This document shows positions 11,810-23,663 of a stretch of DNA of 64,000 bases, piece after piece (the stretch's first letter is position 1; the number at the start of each line of letters is the position of its first letter). Where the stretch lies: positions 378,971,392 to 379,035,391 of the forward strand of contig NC_081415.1 of the NCBI RefSeq assembly GCF_030272615.1, in the 5' to 3' direction. Made by a program: the position numbers and the translations under genes. This DNA is from Cryptomeria japonica (Eukaryota > Streptophyta > Pinopsida > Cupressales > Cupressaceae). The notes beneath the pieces were generated by a model, which saw only the letters and a list, made by a program, of their open reading frames with translations, searched no databases and was not told the DNA's origin.

Positions 11810-12850
11810 TGTAGACACCTAAAAATGTCTCATCAATATTGAACAAATTATTCATCTTATTAATTAAATAATTCTTTAATTCTTTAATTAAATTAAGTCT
11901 TATTCTTCTAAATTAATTAATATGAATTCATTATCACATTATTAATTATTCTATTTCTATTTTATTAATCAATTAATCATTTAACCATTTCTATATATTT
12001 AACTAAATATTTACTATTTAATTAATTGTGATTTAAAACGTTTAATTGAGTAATATTTATTGTTTAATTAAAATTCAATTTCTAAATAGTTAAATAATTT
12101 CTTTAAATTATTTAATTAACTAACTCATTCTTCTAATTTCAGAATCAAAATTTTAAAATTTCCCCAAATTTCAATTTCACCAAATTTTAATTAATTCCAT
12201 GTGTATTTCACTTTTCGAAAATCCAAATTCAAATTGAAATAAAAATAAAATGTGAATGTCATCTTAAAATCCTATAGCACATGTTGAAAATCTAACTTCC
12301 ATTCACTTTCAGTCAACTAAGCAATCAAATATGTTAACTCCTCAATTAACTCAGTTAACTCCCCAATCACCTTTTTCAACTCTCAATCACCTTTTTAGAA
12401 CAACGTAATCAATTATGTTAACAGACCAATCAATTCAGTCATCTTATCAATCTAATCAGTTCACTGATCAATCAATCCAGTTGACTCATCAATCAAATGA
12501 GTTAAACTCTAAATTAGTTTTGTCCCAGGCAATCTCAACCATTGATCAATTATGTTCTAGAATGAATCTCAACCGTCCATTCTCGTCCTCTAGAATTTAT
12601 AAATTCAACATCCATTCTCCCAATTTTTAGAACCACTAGCATAGTTATTGAGAGCCACGCCAACATGATAATGAAGAAGAGTAATGGAAGCCTATTGAAT
12701 TAACAAAAAGGAGGTTTTGATTCTTCATTTCATTATTTTGTTAATTTGATTAAATTTCATTGTGCTTAAGAATTTAGCTAATTAGATTCCATCTTTGGTG
12801 GTGAGCTTGGTTTAATCTAGCTTACTTATGGGTAATTTTCCCTTAGAACA
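11810..12850 (+). mobile_element. Probable 5' LTR of the Tat-like element
   Basis: It begins TGTAGACACCTAAAA and ends CTTAGAACA just before a PBS-like site, giving a TG...CA unit of 1041 bp. The inside is AT-rich with TTAATTAA-type blocks and, at 12409-12500, a short TCAATCA-rich stretch. The start rests on the look of the terminus, because no partner LTR is in the window. Confidence 0.5.
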
Positions 12851-12852
12851 AA

Positions 12853-12870
12853 TGGTGAACCTAACGTAAA
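12853..12870 (+). other. PBS-like site of the Tat-like element
   Basis: TGGTGAACCTAACGTAAA starts with the TGG needed to pair with a tRNA CCA end and lies two bases after the LTR end. It is not the iMet site used by the copia and chromovirus elements here. I do not know which tRNA it matches. Confidence 0.45.
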
Positions 12871-13113
12871 AACAACAAATTGATATTCTTCCTTGATTGT
12901 GTGTTTTTGCAAGTTCTGTGTACGAATTTTGGCCTAATTTGGTATTTTTGCAGGTTGCCTGTATGGACTCACATAGGAACAAAATCTATTTTGCATTCGC
13001 TTGTGTAGAAATTTGTATTTGTTCTATGTTTGTCTCTCATTCATCCTTCATGAATTTTTCATGCATTCTCATCTTATTTTGCATACGTCTTCATCCTCTT
13101 TCGCATTCGTTGA
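12871..13113 (+). other. 5' leader of the Tat-like element
   Basis: Untranslated leader between PBS and gag, interrupted at 13119 by the copia element. It resumes at 19817-19868. Short open frames here have no recognisable content. Confidence 0.45.
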
Positions 13114-13118
13114 TAACC
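13114..13118. other. Target site duplication TAACC, left
   Basis: TAACC here and at 19817-19821 exactly flanks the copia element. The 5-bp length is as expected for copia integrase. Confidence 0.9.
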
Positions 13119-14182
13119 TGTTAGGACCCGGAGCTAACTGAGATGGGGGGTTGAATCAGTTGTCTATTAGTTTTAACCCAAATATAACTTGACCAAACTT
13201 AATGCATAATACTAGTAAACCAAACTTAATGCTGGTAGATAGTTTAACAGTTAATAATAGTACCGGTAAAGTTTAATGCATGAAACAGAAAGACAAATAA
13301 CATCCACACCACATAACATAGATATTTGTACATGGAATCCCTATAAGGGGAAAAACCAAGGTGGGAAACCTTACCCACAATCAGATGATACTACTGCAGA
13401 TAGTATGTGTGTACAAATGGGGTCTTCACATGCAGAAAGGCCAACTGCCTAGAGCTCACTGCTCAATCATAAAATGGGAGTCACAATGACTACAATTGGA
13501 TGGTTAAATCCAATGATAATGTACTACTCAAAATAACATCTTCATATGCTGGATTCAGTACCGGTTAAGCTTTGATTGTCTTCTTCATACCTTCATTGAA
13601 TCTTCAAATGATGTCTATGTGTATAGCTCTGCTCATATTCACATATACCTTATTACATTCCCTTTCACACCTTCTACATAATCTCACAAATGAGATCTTA
13701 CATATATACCAAAACCTAAGACCAAATGTATAGGTCGGATCACTAAGAATGTTACAAATGAATCAATATGTGATGCATCATGTTGGCTCAATACATTTAC
13801 AATAATAGATAATAAATAAAACATCTCCATGACATGTCATGGTGATCTAGAATAGATAACACTTGCCGGTCCATAACCTAGACCTATTTGCCGGTAACAA
13901 CAAATATGCAAACTTGATTAGACCAATAACCAAATCACCCAAAACCAATTGCCCAAACAATGTCTTTGACATAGCCAAGTAATGTCCAGATGATAATAGA
14001 TCATCCTCAATGTCGGTGAACAATATAACTTGTTGGTGAACCAGATACCGATGACTGTGCATAAGACATTGAACATGCCGCTGAACATAACCAAAGATCT
14101 TCAATGCTGATAAGTGTTGACAAGTGTTGACAAGTATTGACATCAATGACAAAACCAATGCAACACATCCATAATACTAACA
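13119..14182 (-). mobile_element. Copia 3' LTR (left)
   Basis: Runs from TGTTAGGACC to ACTAACA on the plus strand, 1064 bp, matching the LTR at 18756-19816 along its length. ORFs inside it (for example 13847-14158) are also present in the other LTR and are not genes. Confidence 0.92.
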
Positions 14183-14196
14183 ATCTCCCCCTTTAG
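14183..14196 (-). promoter_or_regulatory. Copia polypurine tract
   Basis: On the minus strand CTAAAGGGGGAGAT directly precedes the TGTTAG start of the 3' LTR. This is the plus-strand DNA priming site used in reverse transcription. The stretch from here to 14560 has further TCTCCCC blocks and no gene. Confidence 0.85.
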
Positions 14197-14560
14197 CATT
14201 GATGGCAACACAAGATGGAAAAGCCATCTAAGTGCCAAAGTAGAAATGCCAAAAACCAAAAACCAACAATCTCCCAAAGAGATCAATTACCCGAAATTAA
14301 AATACATAATATTTCTCCCCCTAGGAATAATCTCTCCCCAAAAGATAATGTGTTTTTCCATAGATATCTCTCCCCCTTTTATATAAAATGCCAAAGCAAT
14401 ACAAAACCAAGTACAATCAGTTCATAGAACTTATTACAAATGCCAATTGTTATAACCAAATTTATCCAATCTACTCCCCTTGAGAAGTAGCTCTCCTTCA
14501 TCAAAGCCGGAAAAATATTTCTCTATTAATTCTGTCGGTCTGATGTCATGCTCCAACTGT

Positions 14561-17500
14561 CTAAGTTTCTACCGGTGAGGGTATAACTCCAAGATGCTCT
14601 CTTAGATATTCAAAAGTTTCCTTAGGCAAAGGCTTAGTAAAGATATCTGCAATCTGCTCTTTAGTATTCACATAAACCAATTTCACGTCTTTTGCTTCAA
14701 CATTCTCTTTCAGAAAATGGAATTTGATAGAAACATGTTTAGTTTTAGAGTGAAATACTAGATTCTTTGATATATCAATTGCTTCCATATTATCACAATA
14801 AATGATTATAGGTTCTTTGCATTTTACTTTTATGTCCTTCAACATTTGCTTAATCCATAATACCTGTGTACAATTAGTTGTTGCTGCAATACATTCTGAT
14901 TCTATTGTTGACAGTGATGTACAACTTTGTTTCTTGCTCAACCATGAAATTAATCTGTTACCAAGAAAGAATACTCCGCTAGTGGTTCTCTTTCTGTCAT
15001 CTACATCTCTTGCCCAATTTGCATTTATATATGCACATAAATCAAAATTTTCATCTTTAGGATACCATAAACCAAGATTTGATGTGCCTTGTAGGTACCA
15101 GAAAATCCTTTTTACTACTGATTCATGATTTTCCTTAGGATTACTCTGAAATCTTGAAACAATACATACTGCATTCATAATATCACATCTTATTTGTGTC
15201 AAATACAGTAAACCTCCAATCATAGATTTATATCTTGTCGGATTAATAGGTGTTGATTCATCCTTCAATGATAGTTTATCAATTGTAGTCATAGGAGTAC
15301 TTACCGGTTTAGAGTTTTCCATACCAAATTTCTTTAGCAGTTGTTTCAAGTACTTTGATTGCTTTATGAATATACCTTTATCAGTCTGTGAAATCTGCAA
15401 TCCTAAAAATAATTTTACCTCCCCAATCATAGACATTTCAAATTCTTCCTGCATCTTATTAGAAAAGTCTTTACACAATCCTTCTTCTCCTCCAAAAATG
15501 ATATCATCAACAAAAACTTCAATAACCAAGATGCCATCATTAGTCACTTTGTAATATAATTTGTTGTTAGCATTACCTTTAGTGTAACCAAGCTTCAAAA
15601 GATATTTGTCCAATCTAGCATACCAAGCTCTAGGAGCTTTCTTCAATCCATATAAAGCTTTCCTTAACCTGCAAACCATATCTTTGTCATTTGTCAAAGA
15701 AAATCCATCAGGTTGTTCAATGTAAACTTCCTCTTCAAGATCACCATTCATAAATGCACATTTAACATCCATTTGATATACTTTATAGTTCTCGTGTGCT
15801 GCAAAAGCTAAGAATAATCTAACTGCCTTAATTCTAGCTACTGATGCAAAGGTTTCATTGTAGTCAATTCCTTCTTTCTGTGAATATCCCTTACACACTA
15901 ATCTTGCTTTGTTTCTGATTACCTTACCATCTTCATTAATTTTATTTATAAATACCCATTTAGTTCCAATTACATTTTTGTTTTTAGGCCGGGGAACCAA
16001 TGTCCATGTGTTATTCTTTTCAATTTGTTCCAATTCATCTTCCATAGCTTTAATACAATGTTTATCTTCACATGCCTCATTAATATTTGCTGGTTCAATT
16101 TGAGAAATTAAACATACCTCTTCATATGCAAGTCTTCCTCTAGTCATAACACCTTGATACTTATTCCCAATTATCTGACTTTCAGAGTGATTCAATCTTA
16201 CATACCTGGGTGTATTCACTTGTTGTTGTTCTTCAGTCACTGTGGAATTCTTAGATGATACCGGTGTGACTGGATCAACATTCTATACTGGTGTACTCAT
16301 TGTAGGTTCATTTGTGATTATCTCAATTGCCGGTTCAGAGTCCATAGACCTTGAATTACCTCTAAACTGTTCATCAATCTTCACATTTGCACTCTCAATG
16401 ATTTTCTACAATCTCTTGTTAAAACATCTATATACCTTGCTCTTAGATGAATAACGAAGAAATATTCCTTCATCACTTCTAGGATCAAATTTCCCAATAT
16501 AATCATCTCTCCTAATATAACATTTGCTTCCAAATATTCTGAAATATTTAAGAGTAAGAGTATTACCAAACCATAGTTCATGAGGGGTCTTACTGGTTTC
16601 ACATTTAATGTGAACTCTGTTGAATGTATAAACAACTGTATTGACTGCTTCTCTCCAATACACATGAGGTAGGTTTGCTTCTGATATCATGCTTCTAGCT
16701 GCATCCAAAATAGTTTTGTTCTTCCTTTCCACAACTCCATTTTGCTGGGGTGTCTGAGGTGCTGATAATTGTCTTCTGATTCCATTCACTTCACAAAATG
16801 TATTAAATTCCTTAGATGTGAATTCACCTCCTTGATCTGATCTCAAACATTTGATTTTCTTATCGGTTTCATTCTCTACCATTACCTTGAATAGTTTTAA
16901 TTTCTCAAAAGCTTCTAATTTCTCCCTAAGAAAAGTAACCCAACACATTCTAGAATAATCATCAATGATTAGCATAAAATATCTATCTCCTTGTAAACTT
17001 CTAGTTCTTGCTGGACCACATAAATCAGTATGAATTAAGTCAAGAACATTATTATATTTTTTTGGAATACTCTTTAAAGTTGCTCTAACTTGCTTTCCAA
17101 ATTGACATTCCTTACATACCGGATTGTGAGGTTTAACAATATTAGGTAAATCCCTTAATGCCTTAGTTGTACTGATTTTAACAATACAATCAAAATTTAC
17201 ATGACAATGTCTTTTATGCCATAACCAACTTTCATCAATATGTGCAATAAAGCATGTCTTTTCATTGTTATTCAAATGAAAGATATTACCTCTAGTCTGA
17301 TTATCAGTTGCAATTTTGAAACTAGTTCTATTCATGATTTTGCATTTACCATTCTTGAATTGTAACTGAAATCCCTTTTCAACTAATTGACCAACACTCA
17401 AAAGATTATGCTTCAAACCTTCAACATAGTAACCGTTGTCAGTATTGTGCTTACCATCAAAAGATATAGTGCCTTTTCCTTTGATCAAATGAGCTTTATC

Positions 17501-17944
17501 ATCCCTAAATATTACTAGACCTCCATTGTATTCCTGAAAGGTTAAGAATTTACTTTTATCACCAGTCATATGATGTGAACACCCAGAATCAATGATCCAT
17601 TCATACTTTTCTTCAATTTTAGTTGCCAAGGCCTGCTCTACTAGTTGCACAATAGGTGCCAGTTGATCTTCTGTTATTGCAATAAAATCCCATCCATTGT
17701 CTATCGGTTCCTCATCAAAATCATCAGTAACTCCTTCATCCACATAGTAACATGATTTGTCTCTATTCTTCTTAAATCTACATCTCTGATATTCAAAGTT
17801 AGGCTTATATGTTCTTTTAGCTTCTTCTTTCAATCTCGCATGTCTATTAGGACACCTAGATGCCATATGACCAATTTTATTGTAGTTAAAACATTTAAAT
17901 GGTGCTTTACCTTCATACTTACTTCCAACTGGACGTTTAGGCAT
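14561..17944 (-). pseudogene. Copia gag end, protease, integrase, RT and RNase H
   Basis: One frame runs from 17944 to 14561, interrupted only by TAG at 16406-16408 and a second TAG near 16285. Domains in order are as follows. The zinc knuckle is CFNYNKIGHMASRC, with the second Cys replaced by Tyr. The protease has intact WIIDSGCSHHM. The integrase has an HHCC region (LWHKRHCH...CKEC), then D (HTDLCGPA), D (RSDQGGEF) and E (NGVVERKNK). The RT has [36 protein letters not shown] and the active site FVDDII. RNase H follows, ending [20 protein letters not shown]. The copia order (integrase before RT) is clear. The pol domains look almost complete, but the stops and the broken knuckle argue against activity. 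Confidence 0.93.
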
Positions 17945-18626
17945 TTTCCTTGCAAATAGTGCTTCAAGCTCTTCAAGTTCTTCATTCTCTCTTCTAATTT
18001 CTTCAAGTTCTCTAGAATAGAGTGCTTTCCAATCAGATTTTTAGATGATGATGATGCTTTGAAAGCCAGATTTGTCTTAATTGTAGCAACATGACCAAAT
18101 TCCTCAAAGTTCAAAAGCTGAAAGTTTTCCAACCAAAGTATCTCTAGATATTGATGTATTAGGCATTGTTCTCAATTCATTAATAGTACTTACTTTCATT
18201 TTGTATGCTGATGGTAATGATCTTAAAACTTTAGAAACAATTTCATCTTCACTTAAGGATCCTCCACAACATTGTATACCCAAAACAATTTCATTAACTC
18301 TTTCCATAAAAGTAGAAATCTTTTCATCTTCTTCCATTTTCAGATTTTCATACCCGACCCAGAAGCATTCCACTTTTGCAATATTTAAAGTGGTATCACC
18401 TTCATTCAATGTCTCCAATTTATCCCAAATAGCTTGTAGATCAGTCTAATAATCCCATGATTTGTTGATCTGACAATGCACTCAAAAGGGCTTCTCTTGC
18501 TTTGCAATCATTCTCCTGATCTTTAGCCAAGGTAGGTGGATTAGGTTGACTCTGTGTAGGACCAACATAGCCATTCTTTGTAACATCCCATATGTCTTTT
18601 CCAATGCAATTCAGATGTGTCTCCAT
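17945..18626 (-). pseudogene. Copia gag, broken by frameshifts
   Basis: The start METHLNCIGKDIWDVTKNGY is at 18626, then the frame is lost near 18440. The middle block (18418-18104) contains MEEDEKISTFMERVNEIVLG and LRSLPSAYKMKVSTINELRT, a UBN2-type copia gag capsid. An extra T near 18107 shifts the frame: the sister copy reads AFELEEFG where this one reads AFEL-stop. The frame returns before the knuckle at 17944. In the intact element this protein would form the virus-like particle. Confidence 0.85.
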
Positions 18627-18741
18627 TCTAATCTTCTATATACCATAGTTAGTTCCATCAAGTTTCAGACTGTCCTTCCTGAAATAGTTAGTTGTCATAG
18701 AATCTCCTCAAGTTGTTAAACTTTTGCAAAAAGAGGACTTG

Positions 18742-18753
18742 GCTCTGATACCA
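18742..18753 (-). other. Copia primer binding site (iMet tRNA)
   Basis: GCTCTGATACCA is the reverse complement of TGGTATCAGAGC, complementary to the plant initiator-Met tRNA 3' end. It lies two bases from the 5' LTR. Confidence 0.95.
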
Positions 18754-18755
18754 AT

Positions 18756-19816
18756 TGTTAGGACCTGAAGGCAACTAAGAGGGGGGGTGAATAAGTAGTC
18801 TATTAGTTTTAACCCAAATATAACTTGACCAAACTTAATGCATAATACCGGTACACCAAACTTAATGTCGGTAGACAGTTTAACAGTTAATAACAGTACC
18901 CGTAAAGTTTAATGCATGAAACAGAAGACAAATAACATCCACAACACATAACACAGATATTTGTACGTGGAAACCATGTAAGGGGAAAAACCATGGTGGG
19001 AAACCTTACCCACAATCAAATGATACTATTGCAGATAGTATGTGTGTACAAATGGGGTCTGTACATGCAGAAAGGCCAACTACCTAGAGCTCACTGCTCA
19101 ATCACAAAATGGGAGTCATACTGACTACAATTGGATGGTTAAATTTAATGATAATGTACTGCTCAAAATATCATCTTCATATGCTGGATTCAATACCGGT
19201 TAAGCTCTGATTGTCTTCTTCGTACCTTCCTTGAATCTTCAAATTATGTCTGTGTGTATAGCTCTGTTCATATTCAAATATACCTTATTACATTCCCTTT
19301 CACACCTTCTACATAATCTCACAAATGAGATCTTACATATATACCAGAACCTAAGACCAAATGTGTAGGTCAGCTCACTAAGAATATTACAAATGAATCA
19401 ATATGTGATGCATCATGTCAGCTCAATGCATTTACAATAATAACCAATCAATAAAAAATTTCCATAATGTGTTATGCTGATCTGGAATAGATAACACTTG
19501 CCATTCTATAACCTAGACCTATTTTCTGGTAATAACAAATATGCAAACTCGATAAAATGAATAACCAAATCACCAAAACCAAGTGTTCAAACAATGTCTT
19601 CGACATAGCCAAGTAATCTCCAGATGATAACAAATCATCCTCAGTGTTGATGCACAATATAACCTGTCGGTGAACCAGATACCGGTGACTTTGCATAAGT
19701 CACTGAACATGCCGGTGAACATAACCAAAGATCTTCCATGCTGATAAGTGTTCACAAGTGTTGACAAGTGTTGACATCAATGACAAAACCAATGCAACAC
19801 ATCCATAATACCAACA
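18756..19816 (-). mobile_element. Copia 5' LTR (right)
   Basis: 1061 bp from TGTTAGGACC to ACCAACA on the plus strand, next to the PBS. It matches the left LTR throughout with scattered substitutions and small indels. Confidence 0.92.
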
Positions 19817-19821
19817 TAACC
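19817..19821. other. Target site duplication TAACC, right
   Basis: Exact copy of 13114-13118 on the far side of the copia element. Removing the element and one TAACC rejoins the Tat-like leader. Confidence 0.9.
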
Positions 19822-19868
19822 AAATTCACATATGTTTAGAAAGGAAACACAACCTGACAATTAGTAAG

Positions 19869-21963
19869 ATGGATCCGAATACTGACCCTTTTATTGATCC
19901 CACATGAAACATGGAATTATGAAACTACCAGCACACGCACCCCTGAATAGCTACAACACTGCTAACAAACATAAAGATCAAGCCTTCAATAGAAGAAATC
20001 CAGTGAAACTTGACACAAGAAGAACTTGAGGTGGCCCAACAGGATCCACAAGTCCTCATCATTATCAATGCACTTATTCATCATGATAAGTATAGATATC
20101 TTTCTCTTATAATTCAGAATAGAGCCAAATTACCTCCAAATGTTGGCATCTCAACAATATTTCCTCTAGGGGTAACTTTAAACTAGAATGTAAATCAAAC
20201 ACCCAACTTGACACAAACACAAGCTGCATCTTCAAATTCAATGCCTGGTGCAATTCAAAACACACAAGTAGCGACAACCCAATCTACCACAGCTTCAACT
20301 CAGAGTTCTTAGTCAGGTGCTACGTCCTCAAATACAAATGTCACATCAAGTGCCTTGGACACCAAAGCACAAAATCAAACAAGTATGGCTTAGAATACTA
20401 TTCTCACAAGTACCTCTCAACCAACAATATTAGTTGTCGTGGGATCTACTTATAGTGGCCAGAATTTGAATCAAGGCTCCACCGATATATACGAATATAG
20501 TCAGCCCAATGTTGGTACCCAATTTTAATACTTCACAACACCTAGTGGAAATTACAACACATAGTTGCATAATCAGTCAATGTTCCAATAGTTTCCCATA
20601 TACTTAAAACCCAATCCTTTTATGGGAAATACATACATGGTCAGTGCATCTTTGACCTTGATAGAGATATTGGCTCAACAAGTTCAAAATCTCCAAAGGC
20701 AAATGACAAATATGCAAACAAGGAATGAAAAGAAAAGCTACACAATGGAGGATCTTCGTCCTTATCCATTTGACAGGACTTTGTATCTATTGCCTTTCCC
20801 ACCACATTTTGAAACTCTGAGGTTTGACAAGTACATAAGAAAAGGTGATCCCCAAGATCATGTCAAAGAGTTCTTCACCTCATGTATTGAAGTGGCTCAT
20901 GAAGACACATAATTGATGTGCTTATTTAAGAAAACTCTTGGAGGAACTACACTAAAGTGATTTTCACATCTCCTACCAAAGATTGCCTCATGGGAAGACC
21001 TAGCTAAGTAGTTTATAACAGAATTCTCACACAATATAGATAATCTAGTTACTCTAATGGATTTGTGTTTTTCTAAACAAAGGGAAAGCAGGACATTTAT
21101 TGAATTTTTACAAAGATGGAGATCCTTGTACCACATATTCCTTAGTCATATACTAGATGTTGAACAGGTCCACATCTTTGTCGAGAATCTCATTTCTCAA
21201 ATGAAGTATCCACTATAGATGCAATGTCTTGGCACCTTGAAGGAGATCACAAAAAAGGGTCTAAAGTGTGAGAAGAATCTTGTAGAGCAAGGGGTATTAA
21301 AAAATCACAAGGAAAGTGGATCAACCAACAACACAAATAATGCAAAATCAAAATTCTAGTAAAAAAATAAGTATGACAAAAAAATGGAGTTGTAGATTCC
21401 CATATGGTTAATAAAGTTCAGCCAGTGGTATCATTACAAGGACCGGTTGAGTCCTTTGTGCCAAACAAAAATCATTCCCAAGATAATAGTGCAACATCAA
21501 TGAATGCAAATGCAGCTCACTCTAGTAACCCCATACCTCCAAGGATTAATGCAAATACAAGAAACTACACGCCACTTGGAGAACCAATTGAGTTAGCCCT
21601 CAAGAAGCTGATACAAACCTATATGATCACCCTACCAGAAGTTAAACCATATGAACCAAGCCCTTTCAAGCCATCCACCTAGTGGAATGATAATGACTTT
21701 TGTGAATACCATTGCACAATAGGCCATAAAACATCAAGTTGTTATAAGCTCAAGAACTTGATACAAGATCTCATAGATCAGGGTGACATTACCGTGGATG
21801 ATAATAAAAGATCTGCAAATATAGATCATACTATCTTTAAGGATCCTTTTGTTAAACATGACAAAGAAAAGGCTTCCCATTCAGGGACACAAGACAACAC
21901 TGCAAATTACACCAATTATTATATGACTATGCAATCAATGCAATTAGTGAAGGAGATGAAATA
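19869..21963 (+). pseudogene. Tat-like gag
   Basis: The likely start is MDPNTDPFIDPT at 19869, in the same frame as the long block at 20622-20912. A Gln/Thr/Ser/Asn-rich N-terminal part is followed by the capsid: MEDLRPYPFDRTLY, then GDPQDHVKEFFTSCIEVA and, after a stop, LVTLMDLCFSKQRESRTFIEF. The frame shifts before 21404. The C-terminal part has FCEYHCTIGHKTSSC (CX2HX4HX4C) and LKNLIQDLIDQGDITVD, a strong Tat-group signature. Many in-frame stops are TAG or TGA at places where the family has Gln or Trp, for example after DLAK near 21006 and after GGTTLK near 20957. The reading frame is dead. Confidence 0.8.
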
Positions 21964-22269
21964 GTTGCCACAATCACTGTCAATTCAAGGAACCGACATT
22001 GTACAATTGTTACTTGTTGGTCAAATGTCACATTGCAAGGGGTGTCATCTAATTCTCCTCCATCAATAACTAGCTATAATGTAGTGGATTAACTAAAATA
22101 GGCCCCTACACAAATTTCATTGTTTGAACTAATTCGCATCTCCCCAAGTCACAAAGCAATCCTAGATAAAGCTTTCTAGGATTTTGTTGTCACTCAGGGC
22201 ATAGATGAGAACTCCTTCCAATCCATGGATGGAAATCTAGTTTCTTGCCACATGGCATTTACAAAGCAA

Positions 22270-22743
22270 GATGTTCCAATAGACAGACCCATGCACAATG
22301 ATCCTCTCCATCTAGAAGTTTTTATTCACAAGTGAAAATTCAGACTCAATATATGCACTCTTAACCTGATCAAAGCATTGGGCTACTCACAACATCATAT
22401 TGTTCCTACCAAAAGAATAAATAGTAATTCATATTATGATGAATAACACCCATGAAAATGTGTAGTTACCTTATTTGTACAAGTAGCACTTGTTACCACC
22501 GATGTCACATTTCAAGTCCTAGATCGAGAGTTGGGATACAACATGCTACTAGGCCATCCATGGATACATGTCATGCAAGTTGTGCCATCAACTTTCCACC
22601 AATGTGTTAAGCTCCCTTATAATGGAATTGAGATCACAATACAAGGTGATCTTAATCCCTTCCAACATTATAATTACTTAAGAGAAAGCACAGACAACCA
22701 AGTCCCTATCAATCAAGCAGCTCCACTCACTATGCGGCTATAA
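22270..22743 (+). pseudogene. Tat-like aspartic protease region, first copy, catalytic motif missing
   Basis: LNICTLNLIKALGYS, VTFQVLDRELGYNMLLGHPW and VPSTFHQCVKLPYNGIEI follow the order of Tat/Athila-type proteases. The segment that should carry the catalytic Asp-Gly/Ser-Gly/Ala before LNIC is absent: HK, a TGA stop, then KFRLNIC. The same loss is in the second copy, so it predates the duplication. Confidence 0.7.
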
Positions 22744-23078
22744 TCCCTGAAAGTTGTAGATGCACAAGCATCATCATCTCACATACCTAAAACACCACCC
22801 CTCCAGATCAAGGATGAAGGATGTGGTGAATATTCCTTTTCTGAGACATTATCAGTAGTACAATTGTCTCCTAGATCCTTTGGTATAACTCCTCCAAATC
22901 CAAAAAGAAAGAAAAAGAAAAAGAAATAGTCCAATTCTCAAACTCTTGTTACTTTATAAGATGAGAAGAGTTAAATAAAGAATCCTTGGAATAAGATGTG
23001 AATAAATGGTTGTATAAAAAAGAAGATGGCAGTTGAAATGTTAGAGTCCCTTTACATCTATATGGAAATGGTTTTAAA

Positions 23079-23663
23079 ATGTTACAAAGACATGGGTATG
23101 ATGGCACCACAAGATTGGGGGCACATGCTCAAGGCATTATAGATCCTATACTACCATTAGAAAATCCAAAGAATCAGGGTTTGGGATATAATGACATGAC
23201 AAGAAGAAGAACAATAGTTAGACCATATACTCTAGCTATCCAAAATCTACCAACTCTAGGAGCATCACCCATAACCAGTGAGAATGAAGATCCCGAGTTA
23301 CCAAGTCATTTAAATAATTTGTCAATTATTGTTTTTGCATTAGTATCACATGTAAATGTAGTAACAAAGACATGAATTCCATCAATAAACAAATTAAATT
23401 CTCATTCCACATCATCATCATCAACCAGCACATCAATGGAACCAAGCATAGCCCCAACTAATTATAGACATATCATATTATCTCAGTCTCTCATCCAAGC
23501 ACTAAATGATATGCTTGTCATAGAGGTAGGATCTACAAGTCATGGGACCATCCCACTATTCATCAACACTACAAAAAACTCTCTTTCTCCCATCGAGGAA
23601 TTTGATGAACTTAATAAAGAAGGATCAGATAGGGAGACATACTTGGAGAACCAATTGAGTTAG
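23079..23663 (+). pseudogene. G-patch-like linker between protease and RT, first copy
   Basis: MLQRHGYDGTTRLGAHAQGI and ENPKNQGLGYNDMTRRR resemble the G-patch motif found between protease and RT in Tat-group elements. A second open block (23436-23663) contains SIAPTNYRHIILSQSLIQAL, which I do not recognise. The two blocks are in different frames. Confidence 0.55.

Larger units (their letters stand above)
13119..19816 (-). mobile_element. Complete but inactive Ty1/copia element
   Basis: The 6698-bp element is read on the minus strand. It has two ~1.06-kb LTRs, PBS GCTCTGATACCA at 18742-18753, a polypurine tract next to the left LTR, and gag-protease-integrase-RT-RNase H in copia order. A perfect 5-bp TSD (TAACC) flanks it. 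The LTRs differ at roughly 25 of the first 240 aligned bases by eye, so the insertion is old. It sits in the leader of the Tat-like element. A truncated sister copy of the same lineage lies at 35541-38282. Confidence 0.95.

Noticed and set aside
11633-11842. 69-aa ORF before and across the presumed Tat LTR start
   Set aside because: It crosses the likely LTR boundary at 11810 and shows no recognisable motif.
14802-16103. Plus-strand ORFs over the copia pol
   Set aside because: They are antisense shadows of the clear minus-strand RT and RNase H frame.
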